Source: Bacteroidales bacterium Phil6
GTDB lineage: Bacteria > Bacteroidota > Bacteroidia > Bacteroidales > F082
Direction: 5' to 3'
Assembly (NCBI GenBank): GCA_002633315.1
Contig: NWBN01000014.1
Coordinates: 141,844-205,843, forward strand
DNA length: 64,000 nt
Shown: piece by piece, positions 48,701-56,900 of the stretch
Layout: every line of letters starts with the position of its first letter
Position numbering within the stretch: the first letter of the stretch is position 1
The notes under the pieces: model-generated
What the model was told of the DNA's origin: nothing
Seen by the model: the letters and a program-made list of their open reading frames with translations, nothing else
The model's database searches: none
Position numbers and translations under genes: made by a program

Positions 48701-49325
48701 TTCTAGCAAAAGAGTCAACATCCAAATTTAAAGAAATACCGTTCTGTGATGTATTTTGCATCGCGATGAAATGTGTACTATATCCAATAGACTCATTATC
48801 GCGAAGTCTCACATATTCTTTCACCTGATTCTTCGATGGGCTGGAAATGACATATCCTGGTTCTATTATATGAGACAAGTCATCACAATATCCCATGAAA
48901 TCCACTTCGACAGGACGCTCTGTTAGTTTTATTATTCTATACAGGGACAATGCATCCTTCAGTGCATTTTCTTTATAGAGAGGAAAGTGCAGTATGCAGT
49001 ATAAAGTACCGTTTGTCCTTGTTGTACTTACATTGACAATTCTATTGAAAATTTCATTCAGAAACAAATCCTTATCATGTTCAATATCTTTTGTAAGTTT
49101 GCCAATATCCATCCAATTCACTTGCAATGAAGGACTGTTAAAAACAACATCCCTTACATTAGTCTTTTCAGGATAAAGTACTCGGCGGACATTATTGTCA
49201 TCTATCACAAAGAGATTAACGGAGGATAGGACATCCTCTCCTCCGTATTTTACAATCTGGACTGCGATATTTGAAACAGTTTCCGCAAACTCCTTGCCGA
49301 TGAATATATGCGCAAAGTATTCCAT
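45714..49325 (-). CDS. Large membrane protein with an embedded papain-like (C1) protease domain
   Basis: From the ATG at 49325 the protein has 1203 residues. Residues 1-470 are of unknown fold. A C1-type peptidase domain spans about 475-705, with QGQQGSCLSFS (Cys 498), LHGRHAMVIVGF (His 656) and VRNSWGEDWGDHGYCYIP (Asn 674), so the triad is intact. A coiled coil (750-815) precedes four transmembrane helices (about 818-944), then a charged coiled coil and a C-terminal helical region. The start is 7 bases after the tubulin-like stop. An in-frame TTG at 49349 inside the previous gene is less likely. It may process a partner or self on activation. Confidence 0.8.
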   Translation of the reverse strand: MEYFAHIFIGKEFAETVSNIAVQIVKYGGEDVLSSVNLFVIDDNNVRRVLYPEKTNVRDVVFNSPSLQVNWMDIGKLTKDIEHDKDLFLNEIFNRIVNVSTTRTNGTLYCILHFPLYKENALKDALSLYRIIKLTERPVEVDFMGYCDDLSHIIEPGYVISSPSKNQVKEYVRLRDNESIGYSTHFIAMQNTSQNGISLNLDVDSFARILAHFSILFAGHYHQIFPSTMKYLDAVTLGLSNLYLDKYLFTEYLLNKLLLNAMDVVRVNDMKVDTNEAHVIANDMLKDKTSLLSAQFAEIDKLKNFNEDDEFRKVQEILAKEVQGIVDRCKQTLEEQKTVTMHAAILAVCLAKTDCELFSETIFSQNVATVDELFNEPIDYYINNDYAHYYKLNGEDPVNPIKTFKELDTSLINSETTIRNLRNSLTELSKQIGDSQKVTDCYVENGYVHFDNRKFRLLPSVEQEPLVETYKPHNVNVASLDMRYKFTRIKNQGQQGSCLSFSLTSIFEYIMQLNSAEEFDLSESFLYYNARNLDEDGTVNEDSGSRFKPSIDSLVKYGIALERIWPYKENVYNEKPSDEAYADGAKRKLVSAMNVNLKVDDIKSALVDNCPVAASFTLTQSFFEHGRVDGYIPMPSEEEIRSGLEQDSNDSLHGRHAMVIVGFSDELQMFIVRNSWGEDWGDHGYCYIPYSYIEHKLLFNYACTLTEIENMVTTHSNVEIVPLRIDNNDLNIQYAIKRNELYSEEHNAEKLREEKNAWRIYFESLKQLYSNPNNRDRFINENIEHLSKEQESIEQNIKEKNNELDENDNVLKDYKKDIFFRAASFLTGTIFLALIYRQFVDFLHSGLGFTFKPFLFWLLVYAILAGVSYLLRKKSFVSSFWMSLWGLAGVLAVKSIIRLFRYFVGDESLISYFQPEDFFSEVNGGQALWLVAVFAVAIVIVLWKAHRVWQEWRENRDRIEAEIDKLRKEISFKEHIKKLFKIKTFSAWILITKLQALQTMFYSKYTLIIALINNLRTWYANIEAKGSSLSLDTTFPDTSLLSSSLLDQFFEKKLKNDPEMMLDFCGYINQYDIDHILLSQYQDTIINVLIKKIIDRKEIREFDISTHVASNASQEIALEVNRKLATILNEQSNIFMNVSSRERGLIIPLSIVFAPSLDQNRDALRKRLGNLSETYYESDNKYCMTFLKVATVYFQECVSLNNN

Positions 49326-49332
49326 TATGAGG

Positions 49333-52269
49333 CTATTTAAAGTTTTCAATAGTGTTAATCAAATCCTTGGTGATAAATTCCCATTCTTCGAGAAAACGCT
49401 CCTTCTCTCCATTCTGTTTTGATTCGTATGTCAGCGAATTCTTATCTGTACAAGCGACCTTGTCTATGTAGTCAGCATAACCATCTTCAATAATCCCCTT
49501 TATCATCATCTTGTACACCTCTTTACCCTTTGAGCGAAGATCTTCGAGTATCTTATCATGAAGCGTGTTTCTCAACTCCGGCAATGCTGCCACCTTGAAA
49601 TAACTGAATGCCTTCTCCCTTTGAGTGGTATTTCCAAGGCTTTCCCATTTGCCTTCCAGACTCTTTGCTTTACCCTTTTCATTCCAGACCTGATATTTCC
49701 CTTTATAGCAGCGGATGTACTTGGTATGCTGAACATCTTCTTTGCGTTCAATCTTGACTGGTATGCCGTTACTGTCCTTCTCCATGATATACTGTGATTC
49801 TGTTATATCCCTCCAACCGAAAAGATGCCCGCACACCCAATAGAATTCCGCTTCGTTCTTCATTTCCGGCTCCAATTTGAAGTCAGTATTCCTCATGTTG
49901 TCGAAGATCTGTTTGTCAAAGTGAGGATTGAAGCTTGTCGTGTTTGCAGACATGGCATCCCGGATAAGGACATTGTATTCACGCTCAACAGTACTCTCAT
50001 CAAATGCTCCTACGCAATATGGAATTATTGCCATGTCTGATCTATAAAATATAATCTTCTGTCTCATCGAATCGAATTCCGAAAAAATAAATTTTTTTCT
50101 TATAGTGTCAGCTTGCAAAAATGCAGTATCACTTTGCAATCTGCACACTCTATTGCCGTTATATGTAGATATTAAATAGTTCTGAACAAGCATTGCAGTT
50201 GGCAACATGTTGCGAGTTACACTGAATTGTCCACGGTCGTCAAGGCGGAGAAGGCGACTTGATTTCTCGGCAACAATTTTCTTGAATGTTGCATAATCTG
50301 CTGGGGATAGATTTTCTATGACATCTATTATAAGCTTGTCGCAATATGCCTTGGCTTGCGGAAGCGATGCACAGTAACCAAGAATCCCTTTACCCAGTTC
50401 CTCATTGATGTCGACATCCAGAATTGACTTGCCTAAAGACCTGAAATAACCGTTACAGAAATCATCGTCAGGAAGAAATGTCATCGTCTTCCTTTCCTGT
50501 GCAGATAAATCATATTCAAACACCTGCAAAGTAGAACTTTCATTCTGCTTCGACGTAAGGGACTCTGTATATATATTCTTCAAAGAAGAAAGTTTGTCAT
50601 ACAAACTTTCAACCTTATTGTATAACGAAGTTGCAGCTACGAGCAGAGCTGTATAAATTGCAGATGCAACTTTGCGGCGTTCTGCCTCAATCCTATCAAT
50701 GAGGATACCTTTTGCACGTCTGCCTATGACATCGTCAAGCAGAGCCTCCATCTTCTTGCCTTTACCTATTGTTATTTTCTTAGAGAGCGTCTCGTAATCC
50801 TTGTACTCGTTTTCAAGAGCAGACTGTTTATCTTGTGCACTTTTCTCATAGTCTGAACGTTCAGTATCCATTTCTGTACGGTATATCGTCAGATTGGTAA
50901 TCATCCGGGACAAAAATTCCTTCGTATTAGCGATTCCATTTTCAGCATTAAGCAAGGAAGTTACCTTATCGTGCAAAGATTCCTCCAAAGAGGCTATTCG
51001 AGCATTAATAACTTTTGTATCTGGAAATTTGGGGAACTGTTCTATATAGCGTTTGACAGCCTCTTTTATCTGAATAAGGGAATCCTTTGTATCAAGCGGT
51101 GCTGTTCCTAATTTGGCTTTCTTCAAATCATATATACTGTCAATAAGCTGGTCATAGTCCAAGTCCTCACGGATGTTATTTTCGATAGCCCATTGTATGG
51201 CTGCAAAATCCGCATCAAGGGAAATGTTCTGCATATTGGTTATCAAGTACAATGCGGCTTTGAGGGAATATATCTCCGCAAGTTCTTTCCCCTTGTAGAC
51301 AACCTGACAGGCACCCAGCCCCTGTACCCAGCCTAGCTTCGGGGAAATATTATACGAACCCTGTTTCCACCCAAAATTGCTTGTTCCAGAACGTATAGTG
51401 GTACCCATCTCACCTCCTGAGACATACATACATAAACCGATAACTTCGCATAATTGCTGGATGTCCGTAACTTTCTTTGAATTCTCCGTTTCATTATCAA
51501 TAACATAAAATTCGTCATAGATTGGTTCTGTCAGCTCCTGTATTCGTCCATTAATTGAAACTTTTATAGGTTTGTCGCTTGATGCTTCCATAAGATAATC
51601 CAGATCTAAAATTGACGCATAGGCATTTGCGACGACACGTGGTGTTTGATTTCCAGACGGATCCATTGTCCTAAAGACACTGTGCAACACACCATAACCT
51701 ATTATACGAATCCCATTCGCGGGGAATCTATCACGTATGAGCTGGGCAACATTCAGGAATGAACCGGCACCGGTACCTCCTGCAAGCGACATTGCGATGT
51801 GGATGTCTATAGGCTGGTTCGCCACCTCAGTTGCGTCAAGAGTGCTTTGGATATCTCTGACTTGGGTAATGCAATCTGAAATGCGTCGGATTATACTATC
51901 CTGAATCATTTCCGTCAGAAAACGTCCGTATGTACGAACCTGACTAGCTCCATCACTGATTTTATTTCCTATAAATTTAACATTTGATGGGAACACCCAA
52001 CCGTACTCTCCTCTTTTACTCCTGACATCATATAGGGTTTTTGGACTAGCTGCAGAAACATTCGCAAATGACAGGAAATTGTCGTTTATATCGGTAGCAA
52101 GACTAGGATCCTTAGGTGCTCCCAAATCAAAATCAATTGCTGCGAAAGCAATCTGTCCTGGAATGTTTTCTACGCCTTTATAGGCTTCCTCATACAATTT
52201 CTTTGTATGCGATATGGCCTTAATGCCCGTACCGCCCAAGCCGATGTAAATTGATGGTCTAATTGCCAT
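49333..52269 (-). CDS. Tubulin/FtsZ-like GTPase, long form (Tubulin_2 type)
   Basis: The N-terminus begins IYIGLGGTGIKAI (G-box, residues 8-20), and the tubulin signature loop appears as SLAGGTGAGSF (161-171), as in tubulin and FtsZ GGGTGSG. The GTPase core extends to about residue 340. The remaining 630 residues are mainly helical with coiled coils (for example 440-530). No transmembrane helix is seen. This resembles the Pfam Tubulin_2 group of large bacterial tubulin-like proteins of unknown role. It is encoded between the lipoprotein and the papain-like gene, 18 and 7 bases away. Filament formation is a reasonable prediction, not shown. Confidence 0.85.
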   Translation of the reverse strand: MAIRPSIYIGLGGTGIKAISHTKKLYEEAYKGVENIPGQIAFAAIDFDLGAPKDPSLATDINDNFLSFANVSAASPKTLYDVRSKRGEYGWVFPSNVKFIGNKISDGASQVRTYGRFLTEMIQDSIIRRISDCITQVRDIQSTLDATEVANQPIDIHIAMSLAGGTGAGSFLNVAQLIRDRFPANGIRIIGYGVLHSVFRTMDPSGNQTPRVVANAYASILDLDYLMEASSDKPIKVSINGRIQELTEPIYDEFYVIDNETENSKKVTDIQQLCEVIGLCMYVSGGEMGTTIRSGTSNFGWKQGSYNISPKLGWVQGLGACQVVYKGKELAEIYSLKAALYLITNMQNISLDADFAAIQWAIENNIREDLDYDQLIDSIYDLKKAKLGTAPLDTKDSLIQIKEAVKRYIEQFPKFPDTKVINARIASLEESLHDKVTSLLNAENGIANTKEFLSRMITNLTIYRTEMDTERSDYEKSAQDKQSALENEYKDYETLSKKITIGKGKKMEALLDDVIGRRAKGILIDRIEAERRKVASAIYTALLVAATSLYNKVESLYDKLSSLKNIYTESLTSKQNESSTLQVFEYDLSAQERKTMTFLPDDDFCNGYFRSLGKSILDVDINEELGKGILGYCASLPQAKAYCDKLIIDVIENLSPADYATFKKIVAEKSSRLLRLDDRGQFSVTRNMLPTAMLVQNYLISTYNGNRVCRLQSDTAFLQADTIRKKFIFSEFDSMRQKIIFYRSDMAIIPYCVGAFDESTVEREYNVLIRDAMSANTTSFNPHFDKQIFDNMRNTDFKLEPEMKNEAEFYWVCGHLFGWRDITESQYIMEKDSNGIPVKIERKEDVQHTKYIRCYKGKYQVWNEKGKAKSLEGKWESLGNTTQREKAFSYFKVAALPELRNTLHDKILEDLRSKGKEVYKMMIKGIIEDGYADYIDKVACTDKNSLTYESKQNGEKERFLEEWEFITKDLINTIENFK

Positions 52270-52287
52270 AGTTTATATAGTTTAAAT

Positions 52288-53166
52288 TTATAATTGAATA
52301 TTTACCTCTTCTCCTTTATTGTTGGTTACTGTAAAGTTATCACCCTTCATGACCATATCCGGATTTATGTCATAACTAGCTTTCCCCACAAACCTTATTT
52401 GTTTATTACGAATTCCGTTTGTAATAACTAATTCGTTCTCCCAAAAGTCGTTTACCTCATACTTGATATCTCCGACAAAAAGTTTCTTAAAAAAAGATAT
52501 TTTCTTTGAATTATTGGTACAAACTAGTTTATATGCAGAGCCCATCCTGATTGGACGACCCTCCCCTGAGCCATAATCAAAAGTCACTCTATTGAAATAT
52601 GTTCTGGGATTGACAAACAAATGCATTATAACAATCCAGACAATCAGCATGATTGCTAATGCAATAAATCCGAGAGTCATGCCTTTGGCAAGAGGATTCA
52701 TTATATTTTCTTTCTCAAGTACAATACCATTTCCCAATTCAATTGCATCGATTCTGTCAAGCCCATTGAGACTTTCTGGTTGCAAAGCCAACATATACCT
52801 GCCTTCATGAGCTGTAGGCAGGAACTCAATTCCGACTACCACTTCATTATCTGAGGTACTAATTTCCAAAAAATTATCTTTACAAGCCGTTCCATTTTTA
52901 TAAAGGATAACCTCGTCAATCCTTTTCTTAGTATTAATATCTACCAACTCAAAGTGAATCACATTATCCCAATGCTTAATTGCATCTTCGTTGAATTCGA
53001 ATACAAGAGTCTGCTCCATTCTGACGGGCTTGTACTTTTTGGAAAGAAAGTCAGAATAGTAGTATGTCTGTCCCCAAAAAATAGAATTATCATTCCGCTC
53101 TTCGCATGAAATGAGAAAAAGGATGGAGAAGATTGCCGTTACAAGTATAAAAAGATGTTTTTTCAT
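52288..53166 (-). CDS. Lipoprotein with one transmembrane helix and an inner domain
   Basis: A 292-residue protein. A signal with lipobox LISC puts lipidated Cys 21 outside the inner membrane. Residues 25-160 form a beta-rich periplasmic domain. A helix at 163-185 crosses the membrane, and a beta-rich domain of about 105 residues (GSGEGRPIRMGSAYKLVC and on) would sit in the cytoplasm. This could connect the secreted vWA protein encoded 5 bases upstream with the cytoplasmic tubulin-like protein encoded downstream. No family is recognised. Confidence 0.72.
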   Translation of the reverse strand: MKKHLFILVTAIFSILFLISCEERNDNSIFWGQTYYYSDFLSKKYKPVRMEQTLVFEFNEDAIKHWDNVIHFELVDINTKKRIDEVILYKNGTACKDNFLEISTSDNEVVVGIEFLPTAHEGRYMLALQPESLNGLDRIDAIELGNGIVLEKENIMNPLAKGMTLGFIALAIMLIVWIVIMHLFVNPRTYFNRVTFDYGSGEGRPIRMGSAYKLVCTNNSKKISFFKKLFVGDIKYEVNDFWENELVITNGIRNKQIRFVGKASYDINPDMVMKGDNFTVTNNKGEEVNIQL

Positions 53167-53171
53167 AATGA

Positions 53172-54236
53172 TTAACGTTTAAGAGTGATTGTCAAAGTCT
53201 TTTCTGGCTTATTAATCAATTCCAGCTTGAAACTGTCTGCCGCAAGTCTAACAATGGCATCAGAACGGTCTTTGTCAACTAATTCTATTTCAAGGGTTAC
53301 TGTAGATATTTCCGGCAGCTTATCTTTCAAATCCTCGTATGAATAATAAAACTTGAGAGGAATTTCAATCTGATTGTTATATATGGTAAATATCTCATCG
53401 TCAATGTCAAGAATTTTCTCTGCCTCACCTTCAGCAGAAACTGATATCTCAATATCGTCAGGAAGCGGAGTCCGCTCATTGATTTTAAAAGCCAGCGATA
53501 TTTTTTTGTCGTCCTTGATATTGGCGACTACCTTTTTTGCCGGCTGAAGTATAAATGAGGGTTTAAATGCCTCTCCTGGCAATACTCCTGAAACATTCTT
53601 TGTTTCTTCTAACGTTTCTTTTAATTTATCATCAGTAGCATTAACGGTCAGCATATAATAATATAAATAAGCAAAAATGTTGTTTTCATCCAAGTCCTCC
53701 CATGCTTCTATCTCCTTGCAAAGATCTTTCATTGTGGTAGGTTTGCCATCACTAAGCCTTTCATTTTGTATACCATCTGTCAGTATAACCAAGAAATTGT
53801 CTGCATCCGGTCTGATGTAGTTTGCTTTGGCTTGGCGGATTGCAGAAATGACATCAGTATTGGTTAGCTTTTTCTCTAACTTGATTTTTTTTGCAAAATC
53901 ATCAATTGCCATACTTATTAAAGATATTCCCTCTTTTGTGGCATTTCCTGTAAATGTCTCAAGTAATCCTTCTTTTCCACGGAAAGGGCATACTACAATA
54001 ATTGTATTAGGATCTATTTTTGAGTTTATTTGTTTCTTGAGCAAATCTACTACTTCGTCAAAAATATCCTTTTCTTGGTCAATTATCATTTTTCCTCTTT
54101 CATCAGTACCAATATAACCACACATTGAATATGTGACATCCCATAAATAAATGTACCGTTGAGGAATATAATCATTTTGCGCAGTTATAACCTTTACACA
54201 AAACATGAATAAAATAATTAATAAAAAATTTTTCAT
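53172..54236 (-). CDS. Secreted von Willebrand factor A domain protein
   Basis: From the ATG at 54236 the protein has 354 residues, with a signal peptide ending VITAQ. The vWA fold has a metal-ion site: D33-x-T35-x-S37 (DVTYS), a threonine around NTD (residues 125-128) and Asp 154 in ILTDGIQNER. After the A domain come two beta-rich modules (VSGVLPGEAFKPSFILQP onward). It probably binds a ligand in the periplasm. It is the first gene after the long leader from the second repeat promoter. Its relatives in such clusters often act as sensors or assembly factors; the exact role is unknown. Confidence 0.82.
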   Translation of the reverse strand: MKNFLLIILFMFCVKVITAQNDYIPQRYIYLWDVTYSMCGYIGTDERGKMIIDQEKDIFDEVVDLLKKQINSKIDPNTIIVVCPFRGKEGLLETFTGNATKEGISLISMAIDDFAKKIKLEKKLTNTDVISAIRQAKANYIRPDADNFLVILTDGIQNERLSDGKPTTMKDLCKEIEAWEDLDENNIFAYLYYYMLTVNATDDKLKETLEETKNVSGVLPGEAFKPSFILQPAKKVVANIKDDKKISLAFKINERTPLPDDIEISVSAEGEAEKILDIDDEIFTIYNNQIEIPLKFYYSYEDLKDKLPEISTVTLEIELVDKDRSDAIVRLAADSFKLELINKPEKTLTITLKR

Positions 54237-55189
54237 ATGTAAAACATTTGTCATATCTCAATTTATATAAGTTATAATATTCTCTGTTTTTAATTACTCA
54301 ATCAAATTTATAGTTTATTCTAAATTATTATAAAAACATAATATAGTCATATATTCAATTCATTATCTTACTATTTGACTGCAATTTAAAATCCATAAAA
54401 AGTAAAACCACAAAAAAAATACTCCTTTTGTTTAGATTCAAACTATTATTGAGTCTTTTGGCTGTAAATATTTTCATTTATGTACAATATTTTATGTTCT
54501 TTTATAATGTTTTGAGGATCAAACTTATATGCATGTATTAAAAAGTATCTTATATATTTTTTAATAATTAGGTATTTATTATGGTTTATCAAATACCCAT
54601 AATTAAATTTTCGGATTATAATTTATTTCAAAACTTAACATGCTATCTTCAATATCAAAATAACATAATCGTATCATTTTGATATTTTCGAAATTACATT
54701 CACATTTACTTATAAAAAATTCTGCCAAAACTCTTTCCTATCATTAAACTACACCCCAATAATATAACAACAGCCACTATAGAGTTGCTATCATAAAACT
54801 ACTCTTTATAACCTCGCAAAATCACGCTTACAATTCTTATTGCATCTCCAACATTCCATTTTGAAACAACTGTTAATTACCCATTGTCTATATTAAACAA
54901 AAAGGAATTAATATTTTCTATCTGAAAATCATAACCCCATTAGTACTAACTTCTTTTAATCCAAACAACATGAACAATATATACACAAAAGAAATAATTC
55001 CATGAATTTCATTCTCGTTATTAAAAACTTAAATAAAGACAATTATTAATAATATTATCTATAATTTTTATAATCTCTCCAAAAATGTTTTTCCTTTTGA
55101 GACCAATTACATAAATTTCATAACTAAATTTGTTCAGTTATGTTTTTTAACAACTCACTTAAAAACTTACGGAAGTTATTCCCAATTTT
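54237..55189 (-). promoter_or_regulatory. About 1 kb untranslated leader of the vWA-tubulin operon
   Basis: No reading frame is supported on either strand, although a consensus promoter box at 55313 points into this region. It is very AT-rich with several short direct repeats. A leader this long is typical of sites where antiterminators of the UpxY type act on capsule operons. Function here is inferred. Confidence 0.5.
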
Positions 55190-55377
55190 AAAGTACACTT
55201 CGTGGTCGTTTGTCCCATTTTGACAAACATTAATCCTTAAAAATTTTTGCTACACATCCTTACTACTTTAATTAATAAGATTCTCTGTTTATAAAAGAAT
55301 CATAGTCTTTTGCAAATATAAGATTTTTTTAATTATCCTAATATTTTTTTAAAAATTAATTAATTTTTTATCAATCA
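55190..55377 (-). repeat. Promoter/leader repeat, copy 2 (upstream of the vWA-tubulin operon)
   Basis: 188 bases closely similar to 56706-56900 in the same orientation. On the minus strand it carries TATATTTG (55313-55320), then a leader with a perfect 7-bp hairpin GTTTGTC/GACAAAC (plus coordinates 55208-55214 and 55222-55228) and the segment ACCACGAAGTGTAC. The shared part ends just after this segment. Confidence 0.85.
55313..55320 (-). promoter_or_regulatory. -7 promoter box P2
   Basis: Minus-strand TATATTTG inside repeat copy 2. The first gene downstream is vWA, about 1080 bases away. Confidence 0.6.
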
Positions 55378-55692
55378 ACCGCTCAATTTACTTAACATAT
55401 TGAATATTAACTGAATTTAAAAAATCAATTCTCTTAAAAAATATAATGGTCAATGTCCAATAAAATATCAAGAATCATAAAAATTATAGCCACCTTGTAT
55501 TAAAAGGTCATCCATTTTATTTAACTACAATCACAAAATTAAAATACAGTCCAATATTTTTAAAAACAGCAATAATTTTAAATTTATATCAATAAATACA
55601 TCTTTTAAACCTTTGAGACCATTTTCACATATTAAACTACACTTGTTTTTTCATTCATTTTTTGTACAATTCATTCAACATTTCTTTACATC

Positions 55693-56289
55693 TCAAAGTG
55701 TCTCCCGAGAATTTGTTGAAGATGCATCGACCAACTCAATACAATCCTTTGACAATTCAATATATGCATATCCCAACATATAAAGTCTGATTGCGACCAC
55801 TTGTCTTATTCCATCTATCATACCCAATTCGCCTTCAATACCTTTTAATGGTCCTTTAATAACTCGTACCATATCACCAACATTTAACGAAGCGATTATC
55901 GAAACCTTGGCATTAGAATTATTCAGTATATATTTCAATCTTTCAATCTGCTCATCAGGTATAGGTGTGGCCAAGTCCTTAACTCCGGGATATTTCAAAA
56001 ACTTCAATATAAAAGAACATTTTTTAAGTTCATATACTTGTCTTGCTGTTATCCGGACAAACACAATCATAGGAATGACAATCCTATCTATTCTTTTCCT
56101 CCTATCACTCCATTGATGAGTTTCCCTTTGTATTGCAACATAATTTAAAATTCCAAGCTTGGTTAATTTCGACGATACACTTTTTTCACAATTCATTTGC
56201 ACGACCACGGCATACCAAAACTTTTGACTATCAATACCATCATTTGTACAATTGACAAATGAAGCTTTTTCATTATTACAATTATACAT
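55693..56289 (-). CDS. UpxY/NusG-family transcription antiterminator
   Basis: A 198-residue NusG-like protein with an NGN domain (FWYAVVVQMNCEKSVSSKL, NYVAIQRETHQWSDRRKR, PMIVFVRI) and a C-terminal KOW motif GDMVRVIKGPLKGIEGEL. The N-terminal form matches UpxY proteins that, in Bacteroides, let RNA polymerase read through the leader of their own capsule operon. No capsule genes are here. Instead the next genes on the same strand are vWA, the lipoprotein and the tubulin-like GTPase, after 1.45 kb. A homologous leader precedes both this gene and that operon, which points to specific control. Confidence 0.88.
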   Translation of the reverse strand: MYNCNNEKASFVNCTNDGIDSQKFWYAVVVQMNCEKSVSSKLTKLGILNYVAIQRETHQWSDRRKRIDRIVIPMIVFVRITARQVYELKKCSFILKFLKYPGVKDLATPIPDEQIERLKYILNNSNAKVSIIASLNVGDMVRVIKGPLKGIEGELGMIDGIRQVVAIRLYMLGYAYIELSKDCIELVDASSTNSRETL

Positions 56290-56705
56290 TCCAATATACC
56301 AATATTTAATAAATTATAAGATTATACTATTGCCACAATAAATAACAACACATAAAAATCAAAGAAAAATAAACATCAATATAACAAAACTAAATGAAAT
56401 CTATAACATATTTCAGCCAAAAAGTCTAATTATTAATTTAACTCAAAAATTATATAAATCTAATAATCTTCAATAAATACATGCAGACAACTCTTTTGTA
56501 TATAAATATTATAATTCAGATTGATATAATTACTCCCAAATGTCAATTAAATCTCCGAAGTGATCAGTTAAGAATATTTTACATGAAATACTGCCGTATC
56601 TATCCTGTCTTATAAATTAATTGCTTGAAAAACACAATCCAAATATATTCTCAAGAAACTTATAATGTATTACTTTTTAAAATTACTTGGATAAATACAA
56701 AATTC

Positions 56706-56900
56706 AAAGTACACTTCGTGGTCGTCTGTCCCATTCTGACAAACATTTACTTATAAAAACTCAGCTACACTTCCTTTACTACATTAATAATACTCTATGA
56801 TTATAAAAGAATCATAGTCTGCTGCAAATATAAGAATAATTTTACTATCCTAATATTTTTTTTAAAATTTTAAAAAAATTAATTAATTTTTTATCAATCA
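56706..56900 (-). repeat. Promoter/leader repeat, copy 1 (upstream of the antiterminator gene)
   Basis: 195 bases similar to 55190-55377. The minus strand carries TATATTTG, an 8-bp hairpin CTATGATT/AATCATAG (plus 56795-56802 and 56810-56817) right at the expected 5' end of the RNA, and a second hairpin in which one A-U pair of copy 2 is a G-U pair, so pairing in the minus-strand RNA is kept. Confidence 0.85.
56825..56832 (-). promoter_or_regulatory. -7 promoter box P1 for the antiterminator gene
   Basis: Minus-strand TATATTTG, giving a leader of about 530 bases before the UpxY-like start. Confidence 0.6.

Noticed and set aside
55190..56900. Invertible (phase-variable) promoter as in Bacteroides capsule loci
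   Set aside because: The two 190-base repeats are direct, not inverted. I found no flanking inverted repeats of the recombinase type and no recombinase gene nearby.
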